NCBI RefSeq assembly: GCF_009933255.1
Contig: NZ_MAEI01000005.1
Span: 1-64,000, forward strand
Reading direction: 5' to 3'
Source of the DNA: Enterococcus diestrammenae
Lineage (GTDB): Bacteria; Bacillota; Bacilli; Lactobacillales; Enterococcaceae
Length of the DNA: 64,000 nt
Each line of letters begins with the position of its first letter. Position 1 is the first letter of the stretch. This document shows positions 21,911 to 31,420 of this stretch, one piece after another. The notes below the pieces were generated by a model. It was not told the DNA's origin and did no database searches. It worked only from the letters and a program-made list of their open reading frames with translations. The position numbers were made by a program, and so were the translations under genes.

Positions 21911-23398
21911 CTAATATAAGTCTAAGTCTTCTACATTGCGGATGGTTTCGGCGATGGCTTCATTGACATACACGGAAATCTGACCGTCATTAACTGGAAA
22001 AACGCCCCGTCCATTTTCATCTAACACGACTTTTGCTTCATTGTTACCAAAAGCATCCACAAATGTTTTTCCGCCATGCAGGGCACTGATAGTCATTTCT
22101 AGTTCACCACCGCTAGCATTGGTCATGATCACAGCATAGCCGGATAACTCGTGCTCATAATCCCCCGTCCGGACCCAACCGATACGATCCGGATCATCAA
22201 AGTGATCTATCTGATTGCCATAGGCCAAGTGTTTTCGTAAGAGTAAGAGTATCAGTAATTCCCGCCCTACCGGATCGATGCCTTGGGTGGGAATACCATA
22301 TAAATCACCCCAGAAAACCACTGGCGTCCCTAACTTTCGTAAAAGAATCAACGCATAGGCGTGAGCTTTAAACCAACCTTCCACCCAAGATTCCAGACTT
22401 TGTCCTTTTTGAGTATCATGATTATCGACAAAAGTAACAGCATACTCCGGTCGCGCCGCCAACAGCGTATGATCGAAAATCTGTCGCATGTCATAGGCTC
22501 CCATCGAGGTGGCGGCTTGCTGAAAATTAAAATGCAGTGGAACATCAAACAGGTAAATCAAATTGCCGGAAGAATCCAAATAATTCTCCAGCTTCGTCAC
22601 ATCCTCGGACCAATATTCTCCCACTACAAAAAGTTGGTCCCCTTTTTCTTCTCGCCGATGCAACAGCCAGTCTACAAAATAATCAAACTGAATATGTTTC
22701 ACCGCATCGAGGCGAAAGCCGTCAACTTCCGTCAAATCCAAAAACCAGCGTCCCCAATTATCCAAATTTTGGATAGTTTCTGGATACTCCATATCCAAAT
22801 TACAACCCATCAGATAATCGAAATTACCTTTTTCCCCATCCACATCAGGTACCCAGCCTCGGTCCCCAAGATTGTAGATAGCGTGATCTTTGGAACGAGC
22901 GTCATAGTCCACTCCCGAAAAATTGCGCCAAGTCCAGATATAATCATCATACTGCCCCTTGCGTCCAGGAAAATTAAACTTAGTCCAAGCTTCAATTTGT
23001 TCTTCCCCACTGATCTGTTGATTACGATTATCCCAACTATATTTGACAGCAGAGACTTCTTCAGTTTCATCAGCACCGAGGAAATGATTGAAAACAATAT
23101 CTGCATACACCTTCAGCCCTTTTTCTTGCAGAGTTGCTATCAACTTTAGATATTCGTCTTTCGTACCATATTTGGTAGGAATCGAGCCTTTTTGATCAAA
23201 CTCCCCTAAATCATATAAATCATAAGTCCCGTAGCCGACGTCTTGTGCACCGGCGGCACCTTTCGAAGCTGGTGGGAGCCAAAGCGCTGTGAAGCCAAGG
23301 CGCTGAAAAAGGTCGGCTTTTTGAGCTAATAATTGCCAATGTTGGTGATCTGGTTTCAGCTCCCACTCAAAGGCCTGTAAAATTGTCTCGTTATCCAT
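21911..23398 (-). CDS. Cytoplasmic alpha-amylase, GH13
   Basis: A 495-residue glycoside hydrolase family 13 enzyme, without a signal peptide, that cuts alpha-1,4 glucans inside the cell. The four GH13 regions are visible: DIVFNHFLG (about 100), GFRLDAVKH with the nucleophile Asp (about 231), VVGEYW with the acid Glu (about 261) and FVDNHDTQ (about 325). It begins MDNETILQAFEWELKPDHQHW, as in cytoplasmic amylases of bacilli and lactic acid bacteria. The ATG has GAGGAGAAA upstream. It diverges from the fru operon. On the minus strand a TTGACA lies at 23469-23474 without a good -10, and a weak cre-like site lies at 23508-23521. Confidence 0.93.
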   Translation of the reverse strand: MDNETILQAFEWELKPDHQHWQLLAQKADLFQRLGFTALWLPPASKGAAGAQDVGYGTYDLYDLGEFDQKGSIPTKYGTKDEYLKLIATLQEKGLKVYADIVFNHFLGADETEEVSAVKYSWDNRNQQISGEEQIEAWTKFNFPGRKGQYDDYIWTWRNFSGVDYDARSKDHAIYNLGDRGWVPDVDGEKGNFDYLMGCNLDMEYPETIQNLDNWGRWFLDLTEVDGFRLDAVKHIQFDYFVDWLLHRREEKGDQLFVVGEYWSEDVTKLENYLDSSGNLIYLFDVPLHFNFQQAATSMGAYDMRQIFDHTLLAARPEYAVTFVDNHDTQKGQSLESWVEGWFKAHAYALILLRKLGTPVVFWGDLYGIPTQGIDPVGRELLILLLLRKHLAYGNQIDHFDDPDRIGWVRTGDYEHELSGYAVIMTNASGGELEMTISALHGGKTFVDAFGNNEAKVVLDENGRGVFPVNDGQISVYVNEAIAETIRNVEDLDLY

Positions 23399-23507
23399 GG
23401 CTTTCTCCTCTTTTCCTAAGTATTTACTAGTAGTCTTATCCTTTATTAAGCCAAATGAGTCAGGCCCCTGTCAAATAGTTAAGGTTAACCAAGCAAGATT
23501 TTCCCAT

Positions 23508-23521
23508 TGCAAACGGCAACA
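23508..23521. promoter_or_regulatory. Weak cre-like site between amylase and fruR
   Basis: TGCAAACGGCAACA matches the CcpA operator pattern TGWAANCGNTNWCA with two mismatches. The position between two sugar-utilisation genes fits catabolite control, but the match is marginal. Confidence 0.25.
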
Positions 23522-23540
23522 TTGATAGTTATGACAGATT

Positions 23541-23580
23541 TTTGAATGTTTATGATTGAATTTGATTGTATTTGATTGCT
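23541..23580 (+). promoter_or_regulatory. Four 10-bp direct repeats, likely FruR operator
   Basis: Four consecutive 10-mers read tttgaatgtt, tatgattgaa, tttgattgta and tttgattgct. The last overlaps the -35 box (TTGATT, 23572-23577) of the fru promoter. DeoR-family repressors often bind direct repeats, and fruR is the next gene. Confidence 0.55.
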
Positions 23581-23599
23581 CGCCGTGGTATTCTATAGT
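23572..23599 (+). promoter_or_regulatory. Promoter of fruRKA
   Basis: TTGATT (23572-23577), a 16-nt spacer and TATAGT (23594-23599), about 60 nt upstream of the fruR start. The -35 lies within the row of direct repeats. Confidence 0.6.
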
Positions 23600-23662
23600 T
23601 GAAAAAGAAATACCCGTTATCCATCATTTTTTTAGCTATTTTTGCCGAAAGGAGGATTATTT

Positions 23663-24418
23663 GTGCTAACTGAAGAACGGCAACAACAAATTTTACAACT
23701 CATTCAGGAAAAGAACATTGTCAAATTACAAGAGTTAACCCAAAAGCTAGATGCTTCAGAGTCCACGATTCGTCGCGACCTCCAAGATTTGGAAGATCAA
23801 CATTTGCTTTTACGTATCCACGGTGGTGCTAAGAAGATTCAACGATTCATGTTGGAACCGGATATGCAACAAAAAACCTCGGAACACCCTTCTGAAAAAC
23901 GCGCGATTGCAGCTTACGGGGCTAGCTTAGTTCATGCCGAGGATGTCATTTATCTAGACGCTGGTTCTACCACCTTAGAATTGATTGACCACCTGCCTAG
24001 AGGAATTCAAATCAAAGCTGTCACCAACTCGGTTCAACATGCTGCCCGTTTGATCGAACGGCAAATCGAAACCATTATTTTAGGTGGCAATATCAAGCTC
24101 TCCACACAAGCAACATTAGGATACACAGCGATTCAACAGCTAGAGCCTTTTCGCTTCACCAAAGCCTTTCTAGGTGCCAATGGAATTGAACTGACTGCTG
24201 GGATTACGACCCCTGACCCTGATGAAGCCTTGCTGAAGAAAACGGCGGCGAGACAAGCAGATATGGCGATTGTCTTGGCCGATGCTTCAAAATTTGAACA
24301 AATCACCTTTACCAAGTTTGCGGCTTTGCGAGACGTCATGATTATTACTGATGCCCTCGATTTACAAAATGCCCAAGCCTACCACGAAGAAACAAGCATA
24401 ACGGAGGTAATGAAATGA
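23663..24418 (+). CDS. fruR: DeoR-family transcriptional repressor of the fructose operon
   Basis: A 251-residue DeoR/GlpR-type regulator. The N-terminal winged helix (about 1-57; RQQQILQLIQEKN, ASESTIRRDLQDLE) is followed by a sugar-phosphate-sensing domain with YLDAGSTTLELIDHLP, ILGGNIKL and FLGANGIE. It probably represses fruRKA and responds to fructose-1-phosphate. The start chosen is GTG at 23663, with AAAGGAGG about 8 nt upstream; an upstream TTG lies before that site. The stop overlaps the fruK start (ATGA). Confidence 0.9.
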   Translation: MLTEERQQQILQLIQEKNIVKLQELTQKLDASESTIRRDLQDLEDQHLLLRIHGGAKKIQRFMLEPDMQQKTSEHPSEKRAIAAYGASLVHAEDVIYLDAGSTTLELIDHLPRGIQIKAVTNSVQHAARLIERQIETIILGGNIKLSTQATLGYTAIQQLEPFRFTKAFLGANGIELTAGITTPDPDEALLKKTAARQADMAIVLADASKFEQITFTKFAALRDVMIITDALDLQNAQAYHEETSITEVMK

Positions 24419-25329
24419 TCTATACTGTAACGTTAAACCCCTCGATTGATTACATTGTCCAGGTCGCTGACTTCAAACCTGGCGTTGTTAATCGTATGAC
24501 CAAAGACTTTAAATTTCCTGGAGGTAAAGGGATCAACGTGACGCGGATTTTACAACGTCTCGATGCCCCTTCTACAGCTCTCGGTTTTCTAGGCGGCTTT
24601 ACTGGCGACTTCATCAAGGAAGCGTTAATGGCTGAAGGTCTTCACTGTGATTTCACGCAAGTCGCTGATGACACACGGATTAACATCAAACTAAAATCCC
24701 TAACAGAAACCGAAATCAACGGTGGCGGTCCACTCATTACGAACGAGGAGATTCAAGCCCTCAAAGAAAAACTCAGTCAGATTACAAAAGGTGATATCGT
24801 GGTTCTTTCTGGAAGTGCCCCAGCCTCTTTACGCAAAGGTTTCTATCAAGAACTAATCGCTATCGTAAAAGCAAAAGAAGCGGATTTTGTCATCGATACT
24901 ACCGGTCAAGACCTAGCTGATGCCTTAGAAGATGGACCTTTGTTAGTCAAACCCAATAATCATGAATTAGCCGATCTTTACCAGACCGAATTTCACACAA
25001 TCGAGGATATCATCCCCTATGGCAAGCGCTTGCTGTTGGAGGGGGCTCGTCACGTCATCATCTCCATGGCTGGTGACGGCGCCTTATTGTTCATCGATGA
25101 CGGCGTCTATCAATCAAATGTTTTAAAACGTCCCTTGAAGAATTCTGTCGGCGCTGGTGACTCGATGATTGCTGGTTTTATTGGAGCCTTTGAAAAGACC
25201 CATGACCCTTTAGAAGCCTTTAAATATGGCGTAGCTAGTGGGAGTGGGACCGCCTTTTCCGATGACTTAGCCACTCGTGAGTTGATTGAAGCGTTATTAC
25301 CGGAAGTTGAAATTACCAAAATTGGTTAA
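24415..25329 (+). CDS. fruK: 1-phosphofructokinase
   Basis: A 304-residue PfkB-family kinase that converts fructose-1-phosphate to fructose-1,6-bisphosphate with ATP. The N-terminal signature FPGGKGINVTRIL (about 37-49) and the C-terminal SVGAGDSMIAGFIGA, with the catalytic Asp, are both present, as are NGGGPLIT and KPNNHEL. It begins MIYTVTLNPSIDYIV, the usual start of FruK/LacC. It overlaps fruR by four bases, and fruA follows after 30 bp. Confidence 0.94.
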   Translation: MIYTVTLNPSIDYIVQVADFKPGVVNRMTKDFKFPGGKGINVTRILQRLDAPSTALGFLGGFTGDFIKEALMAEGLHCDFTQVADDTRINIKLKSLTETEINGGGPLITNEEIQALKEKLSQITKGDIVVLSGSAPASLRKGFYQELIAIVKAKEADFVIDTTGQDLADALEDGPLLVKPNNHELADLYQTEFHTIEDIIPYGKRLLLEGARHVIISMAGDGALLFIDDGVYQSNVLKRPLKNSVGAGDSMIAGFIGAFEKTHDPLEAFKYGVASGSGTAFSDDLATRELIEALLPEVEITKIG

Positions 25330-25359
25330 TTTGGATAAAAGAAAAATGGAGGAGTATCT

Positions 25360-27282
25360 ATGAAAATCAAAGAATTGATGTTGCAAGACGCTATGATCAT
25401 GGATTTGAAAGCCACTGACAAGCAAGGGGCAATCGATGAAATGGTCCAAAAGATGTATGATGTGGGACGGATCACCGATATCAAGACTTACAAAGATGGT
25501 ATCTTAGCCCGAGAAGCTCAAACCTCCACTGGCCTTGGCGATGGTATCGCGATGCCTCATGCCAAAAACAAAGCCGTCAAAGAAGCCACCGTCCTCTTTG
25601 CCAAAAGCAGTGCCGGTGTTGATTACCAAGCTTTGGATGGGCAACCGACTTACCTCTTCTTCATGATTGCCGCTCCAGAAGGCGCCAACGACACCCACTT
25701 GCAAGCATTGGCAGCCTTGAGTCGCTTATTAATTAACCCAGACTTTGTCGAAAAATTAAAAGGAGCTACTACGCCGGAACAAGTCCAACAACTTTTCACT
25801 GATGCTGAAAACCAAAAAGCCGCAGAAGAACAAGCAGAAGCTACGGAAAAAGCCGCCACTACTCTCTCTGATGCCGATCGCAAATACCTCGTCGCTGTGA
25901 CGGCTTGTCCGACGGGTATCGCCCACACCTATATGGCAGAAGATGCCCTGAAAAAACAAGCCAAAGAAATGGGTATCACAATCAAAGTGGAAACCAATGG
26001 CTCTGAAGGAATCAAAAATAGACTAACTCCAGAAGACATCGCCAAAGCAGAGGGCGTCATCGTCGCCGCCGACAAAAAAGTAGAAATGAATCGTTTTGAC
26101 GGCAAGCATTTGGTCAATCGTCCTGTCTCTGACGGTATCCGGAAGCCAGAGGAATTGATTAACGAAGCCCTAAGCGGTAACGCTCCGATTTTCCATGGAA
26201 CTGGCGGAACCAACCCTACTGATGACAGTTCTGCTGATGGGACCGTTGGGCAACGTATCTACAAAGACTTGATGAACGGCGTCTCCCACATGTTGCCATT
26301 CGTGATTGCTGGTGGGATTATGATCGCCATTTCCTTTATGATTGATAACTTTATGGGTGTCCCTCAAGATTCCCTTTCCAAGTTAGGCTCATTTCACGAA
26401 CAAGCCAAGTGGTTTAATGATATTGGCAATGCGGCCTTTGGATTTATGTTACCTGTTTTAGCCGGCTTTATTGCCTCGAGTATTTCAGATCGTCCTGGTT
26501 TAGTCGTCGGTTTTGCCGCAGGGGCTTTAGCCAATAGTGGCGGTGCTGGTTTCTTAGGCGCCTTGATTGGTGGTTTCCTAGGTGGGTATGTTATCCAATT
26601 TTTACGGAAGCTTTTCAGTGGTCTACCAAAATCATTAGAAGGAATCAAAGCCATCTTGTTCTATCCCTTCTTTGGTCTTTTGATTACCGGCTTCTTGATG
26701 CTTTTAGTGAATATCCCCATGAGTGCTATTAATAGCGCCTTAAATAATTTCCTAAATAGCCTTGGAGGTACGAATGCAGCGTTATTGGGGGCTTTATTGG
26801 CAGGAATGATGGCGGCCGACCTTGGTGGCCCAATCAACAAAGCCGCATATGTCTTTGGGACTGCTACCATTGCTACGACCGTTGCTGAAGGTGGCTCCAT
26901 CGTGATGGCAGCAGTTATGGCCGGCGGGATGGTACCCCCACTAGCAATCTTCATCGCTTCTCGTTTATTCAAAAATAAATTTACGAAAGAACAACAAGAT
27001 GCCGGATTAACCAATATCATCATGGGTTTATCCTTTGTCACAGAAGGGGCAATTCCTTTCGCTGCATCCGATCCTTTGCGAGCAATTCCAAGTTTCATCA
27101 TCGGTTCAGCTATTACCGGTGGCCTAGTTGGTGGTTTCGGAATTCGTTTGATGGCGCCTCATGGTGGGATTTTCGTGATTCCATTGGTTAGTCAACCGAT
27201 TGTTTACTTGCTTTTGATTGCGATCGGTGCAATTATTTCTGGGGTCGTTTTTGGTCTCTTAAAGAAACCACTGGCCGATTAA
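25360..27282 (+). CDS. fruA: PTS fructose transporter, EIIABC
   Basis: A 640-residue fructose-specific phosphotransferase permease that imports fructose as fructose-1-phosphate. Domain order is EIIA (1-145; phosphorylated His67 in MPHAKN), an Ala/Glu-rich linker (150-172), EIIB (174-270; Cys183 in TACPTGIAHTYMAE) and a membrane EIIC (about 300-640) with many helices (GVSHMLPFVIAGGI, MMAADLGGPINKAAY, APHGGIFV). The ATG follows GGAGG. It is the last gene of fruRKA and ends before a strong terminator. Confidence 0.95.
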   Translation: MKIKELMLQDAMIMDLKATDKQGAIDEMVQKMYDVGRITDIKTYKDGILAREAQTSTGLGDGIAMPHAKNKAVKEATVLFAKSSAGVDYQALDGQPTYLFFMIAAPEGANDTHLQALAALSRLLINPDFVEKLKGATTPEQVQQLFTDAENQKAAEEQAEATEKAATTLSDADRKYLVAVTACPTGIAHTYMAEDALKKQAKEMGITIKVETNGSEGIKNRLTPEDIAKAEGVIVAADKKVEMNRFDGKHLVNRPVSDGIRKPEELINEALSGNAPIFHGTGGTNPTDDSSADGTVGQRIYKDLMNGVSHMLPFVIAGGIMIAISFMIDNFMGVPQDSLSKLGSFHEQAKWFNDIGNAAFGFMLPVLAGFIASSISDRPGLVVGFAAGALANSGGAGFLGALIGGFLGGYVIQFLRKLFSGLPKSLEGIKAILFYPFFGLLITGFLMLLVNIPMSAINSALNNFLNSLGGTNAALLGALLAGMMAADLGGPINKAAYVFGTATIATTVAEGGSIVMAAVMAGGMVPPLAIFIASRLFKNKFTKEQQDAGLTNIIMGLSFVTEGAIPFAASDPLRAIPSFIIGSAITGGLVGGFGIRLMAPHGGIFVIPLVSQPIVYLLLIAIGAIISGVVFGLLKKPLAD

Positions 27283-27368
27283 AATAATCATAGTTAAAAT
27301 TAAAAAGAGGCATAAGAAAAGACTTCATATAGTCTCCCAAAACGAAGAGCACTATATGTAATACTTGC

Positions 27369-27417
27369 AAAAAAAGCTTATTTTCCATTAAAGTTTCAGT
27401 GGAAGATAAGCTTTTTT
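27369..27417. terminator. Bidirectional terminator after fruA
   Basis: AAAAAAGCTTATTTTCCA pairs with TGGAAGATAAGCTTTTTT (one mismatch), with A/T tracts on each side. It separates fruA from the convergent genes at 27446-29018. Confidence 0.85.
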
Positions 27418-27445
27418 GATTATTAAAAATTTCAGACGCTGCCTG

Positions 27446-27679
27446 CTAATAGCGATCCATTCGTCGCTTGACTTCAGCTTCAGTAACGGGGAGTTTTCCC
27501 TTGCTTCCTGACAAGCGACTCCCCAACTCCCGCCACAGAAACAAGAGGCTTAACACTACTCCCAACACCACAATCAGCAAGCTGACAGTGACTTTCAGAG
27601 GAAAATCCGGTAAGATCCACAAAGAAAGCAATACCCCTGCAGTCGGTCCCATAGTTTTTTTGAATATCCGATCTTCCAT
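27446..27679 (-). CDS. Small membrane protein, unknown
   Basis: A 77-residue protein, MEDRIFKKTMGP..., with two hydrophobic segments (about 12-24 and 28-48) and a charged C-terminus (TEAEVKRRMDRY). The ATG at 27679 is preceded by AGGAGG at 8 nt. It starts four bases after the stop of the 444-residue gene upstream, so the two are probably co-transcribed. I do not recognise the family. Confidence 0.65.
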   Translation of the reverse strand: MEDRIFKKTMGPTAGVLLSLWILPDFPLKVTVSLLIVVLGVVLSLLFLWRELGSRLSGSKGKLPVTEAEVKRRMDRY

Positions 27680-27683
27680 CTCC

Positions 27684-29018
27684 TTATCCTCCTGATAGTT
27701 CTTCAAGTTGCGGCAACGCACTCACCTGTAGAAAATTTACTCGTAAATGATTGGCATCCTTTTTTAAGTCAAAAAAGGCCTGCTCTTTTTTCTTCTTAAA
27801 CCGGGAAAACTTCACATCCGTCATCTTTTCCTTCAATTGACGATAAGGAATCTGCGCTAAATATTCTTCTGGTACATAAATGTTCAAAATAACTAAGTAC
27901 TCTTGATATCGGCCATCCCGTAGATCGACCTCAATTTCTAAAAAGTTACGAAGATAATACTCGTAAGCCGCTACCCCACCATCCAAAGCATAGGAGGGAT
28001 CGATTACGATATAATTCATCATCTTCATCCGTTGTTCATCCACCCAGGGAAAATAGGCTTGCGCATTTAAAGTTCCTCGTACTCTCTTCACCTGTTGCTG
28101 ATCATTCACTAAGTCAAAGCGCCGCGTCACAAAATGAGTCGCTTTTTTCTTTTCGGCCGGTTGTAAGCGATCATTTTGATATTGCACTGTTTGAATCATA
28201 CGCTCACTATAGGCATATTCGATAAAAGGTTCTCGTAATATTCCAATCCCATTGTTCCACGCCAATTGGTCAATGCCCAGCTGGTCGCGGAAAAAGCGTT
28301 GATATCCACGATTGCTTGTGTTATCCCAGTTAAAGGGATCTTGGTACAACTCGATCATTAGCACCTGGGGAGAAATCCAATGAGACTGCTCCACTTGTTG
28401 AACTTCCTCAATCACAGCTAGAGGAATCACATTTCGATAAAACCGACTAAAGTACATCCGCCAGCAAGAAGTCAAAGTCAAACCTTTATAGAAAATATCA
28501 TAGCCAGCAAACTGATTACAATCCACGACAACTTCACCGTTAGGACGCCGCAGCTTAGGCAGTTGGCTAATGGCAGCTTCCTCTTGAAAACGGCGCCGTT
28601 CAGCCATTTTTTCGACATTATGAAACAAAAATTCGTCATAAGAACGCAAAGAGGCAAAGAGGCCCTTCATTTTCATTTGGACTTCTGTATAATCGAGAAT
28701 CATCTTTTGGTTTTCAGTAAAAACCGCCTTCGTCACTAAATGCTTCTCTAGTAGATGCCCCTTCACCAAACGCAGACTGGCTTCATTGGCACCACCCCCC
28801 ACATAAATTGAAAAACTATCTAGCGTTTCGGCATGTTTCAAAAAAGCGACACAATCAGCTAAAGAAAACGATTGCTGGTTTGCCTGATCCAAGGCCAGCC
28901 AACGAGGCTCAAACAAAATGCGAACAAAGATGAGCCAGTCCTGAATAAGCCGTCGCAGAGTATGTTGGTCGATTTCCTGATACTGAATCGTCAAAAACAG
29001 CTTCTCTTCCTTCTTCAC
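27684..29018 (-). CDS. Conserved-looking hypothetical protein, 444 residues
   Basis: A long soluble protein that begins MKKEEKLFLTIQYQEIDQ. No membrane segment, signal peptide or familiar catalytic motif is evident. Notable stretches are IYVGGGANEASLRLVKGH (about 71), GEVVVDCNQFAGYDIFYKG (about 160) and IVIDPSYALDGGVAAYEYYL (about 333). The start is a GTG at 29018 with only a weak site (GTGGTGAG), so the true start is uncertain. It precedes the small membrane protein. I do not recognise a family. Codon use looks like that of neighbouring chromosomal genes. Confidence 0.65.
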   Translation of the reverse strand: MKKEEKLFLTIQYQEIDQHTLRRLIQDWLIFVRILFEPRWLALDQANQQSFSLADCVAFLKHAETLDSFSIYVGGGANEASLRLVKGHLLEKHLVTKAVFTENQKMILDYTEVQMKMKGLFASLRSYDEFLFHNVEKMAERRRFQEEAAISQLPKLRRPNGEVVVDCNQFAGYDIFYKGLTLTSCWRMYFSRFYRNVIPLAVIEEVQQVEQSHWISPQVLMIELYQDPFNWDNTSNRGYQRFFRDQLGIDQLAWNNGIGILREPFIEYAYSERMIQTVQYQNDRLQPAEKKKATHFVTRRFDLVNDQQQVKRVRGTLNAQAYFPWVDEQRMKMMNYIVIDPSYALDGGVAAYEYYLRNFLEIEVDLRDGRYQEYLVILNIYVPEEYLAQIPYRQLKEKMTDVKFSRFKKKKEQAFFDLKKDANHLRVNFLQVSALPQLEELSGG

Positions 29019-29252
29019 AATCTCACCACTTTCTCATTTTAATACAATCTTATTATAACTAACTATCATAAAAATGCCAATCAAAATCACTTCATTTTAT
29101 TGTTTTCTATTAGGTTTTTATTCGCTATTATTATTGTAAAAATGACACTCTAAAAATTGTCATTAAAAATATTCTAATTTTATTTCAGTTGAAAAGTCTG
29201 ACTGTCAAAAATACCCGACTCGTGCTAAACTACAAATGCGGAGGTGAAAACC

Positions 29253-29429
29253 ATGGGCTTAAAGTTTCAACGAGAAGATACTTTGGATCGAAAGTTTGCA
29301 GAATTCGCAATGTTACCTGACGAAAAAGCCGACAAACTTAAAGAAAAAGAAGCGGCAATCCAACGCTTTTTAGAACCTGAAACCAAAGATGAAGAAAAAA
29401 TAACAACAAAAAAAGACGCTTCCAAATAA
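29253..29429 (+). CDS. Small SPJ_0845-like hypothetical protein
   Basis: A 58-residue charged protein, MGLKFQREDTLDRKFAEFAMLPDEKAD, ending in a Lys/Glu-rich tail. It resembles small streptococcal proteins named SPJ_0845 family (from memory). The ATG at 29253 is behind GGAGGTG. The stop lies inside the left arm of a strong terminator hairpin. No function can be assigned. Confidence 0.6.
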   Translation: MGLKFQREDTLDRKFAEFAMLPDEKADKLKEKEAAIQRFLEPETKDEEKITTKKDASK

Positions 29430-29446
29430 GGATGCGTCTTTTTTTG
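29408..29446. terminator. Bidirectional terminator between the small ORF and engB
   Basis: AAAAAAAGACGC pairs with GCGTCTTTTTTT; the stem continues with TTCC/GGAT. It ends the small plus-strand gene, overlapping its last codons, and on the other strand the engB-clpX transcript. Confidence 0.85.
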
Positions 29447-29453
29447 GCTATTT

Positions 29454-30041
29454 TCAATCAGCAATGGCCTGCTGGATAGCTTGCCACGCTTGCTCCTTCC
29501 CTTCTTTGGTAACCGAGGAGAAGATGATAAACTCATCGTTGTTATCAAAGTCCAAGGCTTTCTTGATAACAGATTCGTGTTTGTTCCATTTACCTCGTGG
29601 AATTTTATCTCCTTTAGTAGCAACCAAAATCACAGGGATATCGTAGTATTTCAAAAATTGGTACATTTGAATATCTTCTTGCGAGGGGGCATGACGCAAA
29701 TCCACTAGAGAGACCACGGCTTTTAATTGCTCCCTTTTTGTCAGGTAGGTTTCAATCATCTGTCCCCATTTTGCTCGTTCGGTTTTGGAAACTTTTGCGT
29801 AGCCATAACCAGGAACATCGACAAAGAGCAAACTATTTTCGATCAAATAGAAATTTAAGGTTTGTGTTTTCCCAGGTTTGGAAGAAGTCCGAGCCAAGTT
29901 TTTGCGATCAATCAAGGTATTGATAAAGGAGGACTTTCCGACATTGGAACGGCCAGACAAAGCAATTTCTGGCAAACCACCTTCTGGATATTGGGCTGGT
30001 GAGACAGCGCTGATGACAATTTCTGCGTGATGAACCTTCAT
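29454..30041 (-). CDS. engB: Ribosome biogenesis GTP-binding protein EngB (YsxC)
   Basis: A 195-residue GTPase of the TrmE-Era-EngA-EngB family, needed for late assembly of the 50S subunit. G1 is GRSNVGKSS (about 30-38), G3 is [11 protein letters not shown]4 is ATKGDKI and G5 is SSVTKEG. It begins [19 protein letters not shown] behind AAAGGAAAC. It lies downstream of clpX in the same direction, the usual clpX-ysxC order in Firmicutes. Confidence 0.95.
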   Translation of the reverse strand: MKVHHAEIVISAVSPAQYPEGGLPEIALSGRSNVGKSSFINTLIDRKNLARTSSKPGKTQTLNFYLIENSLLFVDVPGYGYAKVSKTERAKWGQMIETYLTKREQLKAVVSLVDLRHAPSQEDIQMYQFLKYYDIPVILVATKGDKIPRGKWNKHESVIKKALDFDNNDEFIIFSSVTKEGKEQAWQAIQQAIAD

Positions 30042-30125
30042 AGATACGTTTCCTTTCTTGCTAGTGTGTCCGCTAGATAAACGCTAACCTGTAGTCAGCT
30101 GGCAGTGGACACAGGAATTTTTCAG

Positions 30126-30159
30126 AAAAAAGGGATACAAATCCTGCGACTTGTATCCC
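30126..30159 (-). terminator. Terminator after clpX
   Basis: GGGATACAA pairs with TTGTATCCC around a 10-nt loop and is followed by TTTTTTCTG on the minus strand, between clpX and engB. Confidence 0.8.
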
Positions 30160-30175
30160 TAGTGGCATCGGCCGT

Positions 30176-31420
30176 TTAGCCGGCTTTTTTTTCTTTTTCA
30201 GTCAACTGGATTTTGGGCGCTTCTCCATCAGTTACCGCTTCTTTAGTAATCGTCACCTTGGCGATTGTTTCATCAGAAGGAACCTCGAACATGATGTCCA
30301 TCATGATATCTTCAATAATCGAGCGTAACCCCCGCGCACCTGTATTGCGTTCAATCGCTTTATCAGCAATAGCTTTCAAAGCGGCTGGTTCAAATTCCAA
30401 CTCCGTCTCATCGAGGGACAACAATTTTTTATATTGTTTGACCAAAGCATTTTTCGGCTCGGTCAAAATACGTACCAAATCGTCATTTGTTAGCTTATCT
30501 AAGGCTGCCATCACCGGTAAGCGACCGATAAACTCAGGAATCAAACCAAACTTCAACAAGTCTTCGGGAATGATATGTTGCATGATGCTTTCGCCTTCAG
30601 CAAACTTCTTATTATCAGTACCAAAACCGATTGTCTTTTCACCCATGCGGTTTTTAACAATGGTTTCAATACCATCAAAAGCGCCACCGACGATGAAAAG
30701 GATATTCGTAGTGTCAATTTGAATCATTTCTTGGTGCGGGTGCTTGCGTCCCCCTTGAGGAGGCACGCTGGCTTCGGTTCCTTCCAAGATTTTCAATAAA
30801 GCTTGTTGGACCCCTTCACCAGAGACATCACGGGTAATGGAGACATTTTCACTCTTGCGGGCGATTTTATCGATTTCATCGATGTAAATAATGCCTTTTT
30901 CGGCTCGCTCGACATTGTAGTCCGCCGCTTGTAACAATTTCAGAAGAATGTTTTCAACGTCTTCTCCCACATAACCAGCTTCGGTCAAGCTTGTTGCATC
31001 GGCAATCGCAAATGGGACATTTAAAGAGCGAGCTAAGGTTTGGGCTAAGAAGGTCTTCCCGGAGCCAGTTGGTCCAATCAGGCAAATATTACTTTTTTGC
31101 AATTCTACCTCATCGGAAGCAACATCGGCATTGACCCGTTTATAATGGTTATACACGGCTACAGCTAGGGCCTTTTTCGCCCGTTCCTGACCGATGACGT
31201 ATTCGTTTAGAATGCCTAAAATTTCTTGCGGTTTAGGCACATCAATAAATTCGCGAACACTGTCTTCATATAGTTGTTCGTCGATGATTTCTTTGCAAAG
31301 ATCGATACACTCGTTACAAATATAAACACCCGGACCAGCCACGATTTTACGGACTTCTTCTTGGGTCTTGCCACAGAATGAACAACGTACTGCTTCGTTG
31401 CTGTTTGGATTATCGTACAT
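30176..31420 (-). CDS. clpX: ClpX, ATP-dependent Clp protease ATP-binding subunit
   Basis: A 414-residue AAA+ unfoldase that feeds substrates to ClpP. The N-terminal zinc-binding domain (CSFCGK ... CNEC, about 12-40) recruits adaptors. Walker A is GPTGSGKT (about 117-124), Walker B is [12 protein letters not shown], and the ClpP-contact loop region contains IGFGTD. A sensor region with RGLRSIIE follows. The ATG at 31420 is spaced well from CAAGGAG; an in-frame GTG three codons earlier overlaps the site. The 311 bp upstream hold no gene that I can support. Confidence 0.95.
   Translation of the reverse strand: MYDNPNSNEAVRCSFCGKTQEEVRKIVAGPGVYICNECIDLCKEIIDEQLYEDSVREFIDVPKPQEILGILNEYVIGQERAKKALAVAVYNHYKRVNADVASDEVELQKSNICLIGPTGSGKTFLAQTLARSLNVPFAIADATSLTEAGYVGEDVENILLKLLQAADYNVERAEKGIIYIDEIDKIARKSENVSITRDVSGEGVQQALLKILEGTEASVPPQGGRKHPHQEMIQIDTTNILFIVGGAFDGIETIVKNRMGEKTIGFGTDNKKFAEGESIMQHIIPEDLLKFGLIPEFIGRLPVMAALDKLTNDDLVRILTEPKNALVKQYKKLLSLDETELEFEPAALKAIADKAIERNTGARGLRSIIEDIMMDIMFEVPSDETIAKVTITKEAVTDGEAPKIQLTEKEKKAG

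Noticed and set aside
22361..23149. A 262-codon plus-strand frame opposite the amylase gene
   Set aside because: It is an antisense shadow of a gene with all GH13 catalytic regions, without a start signal.
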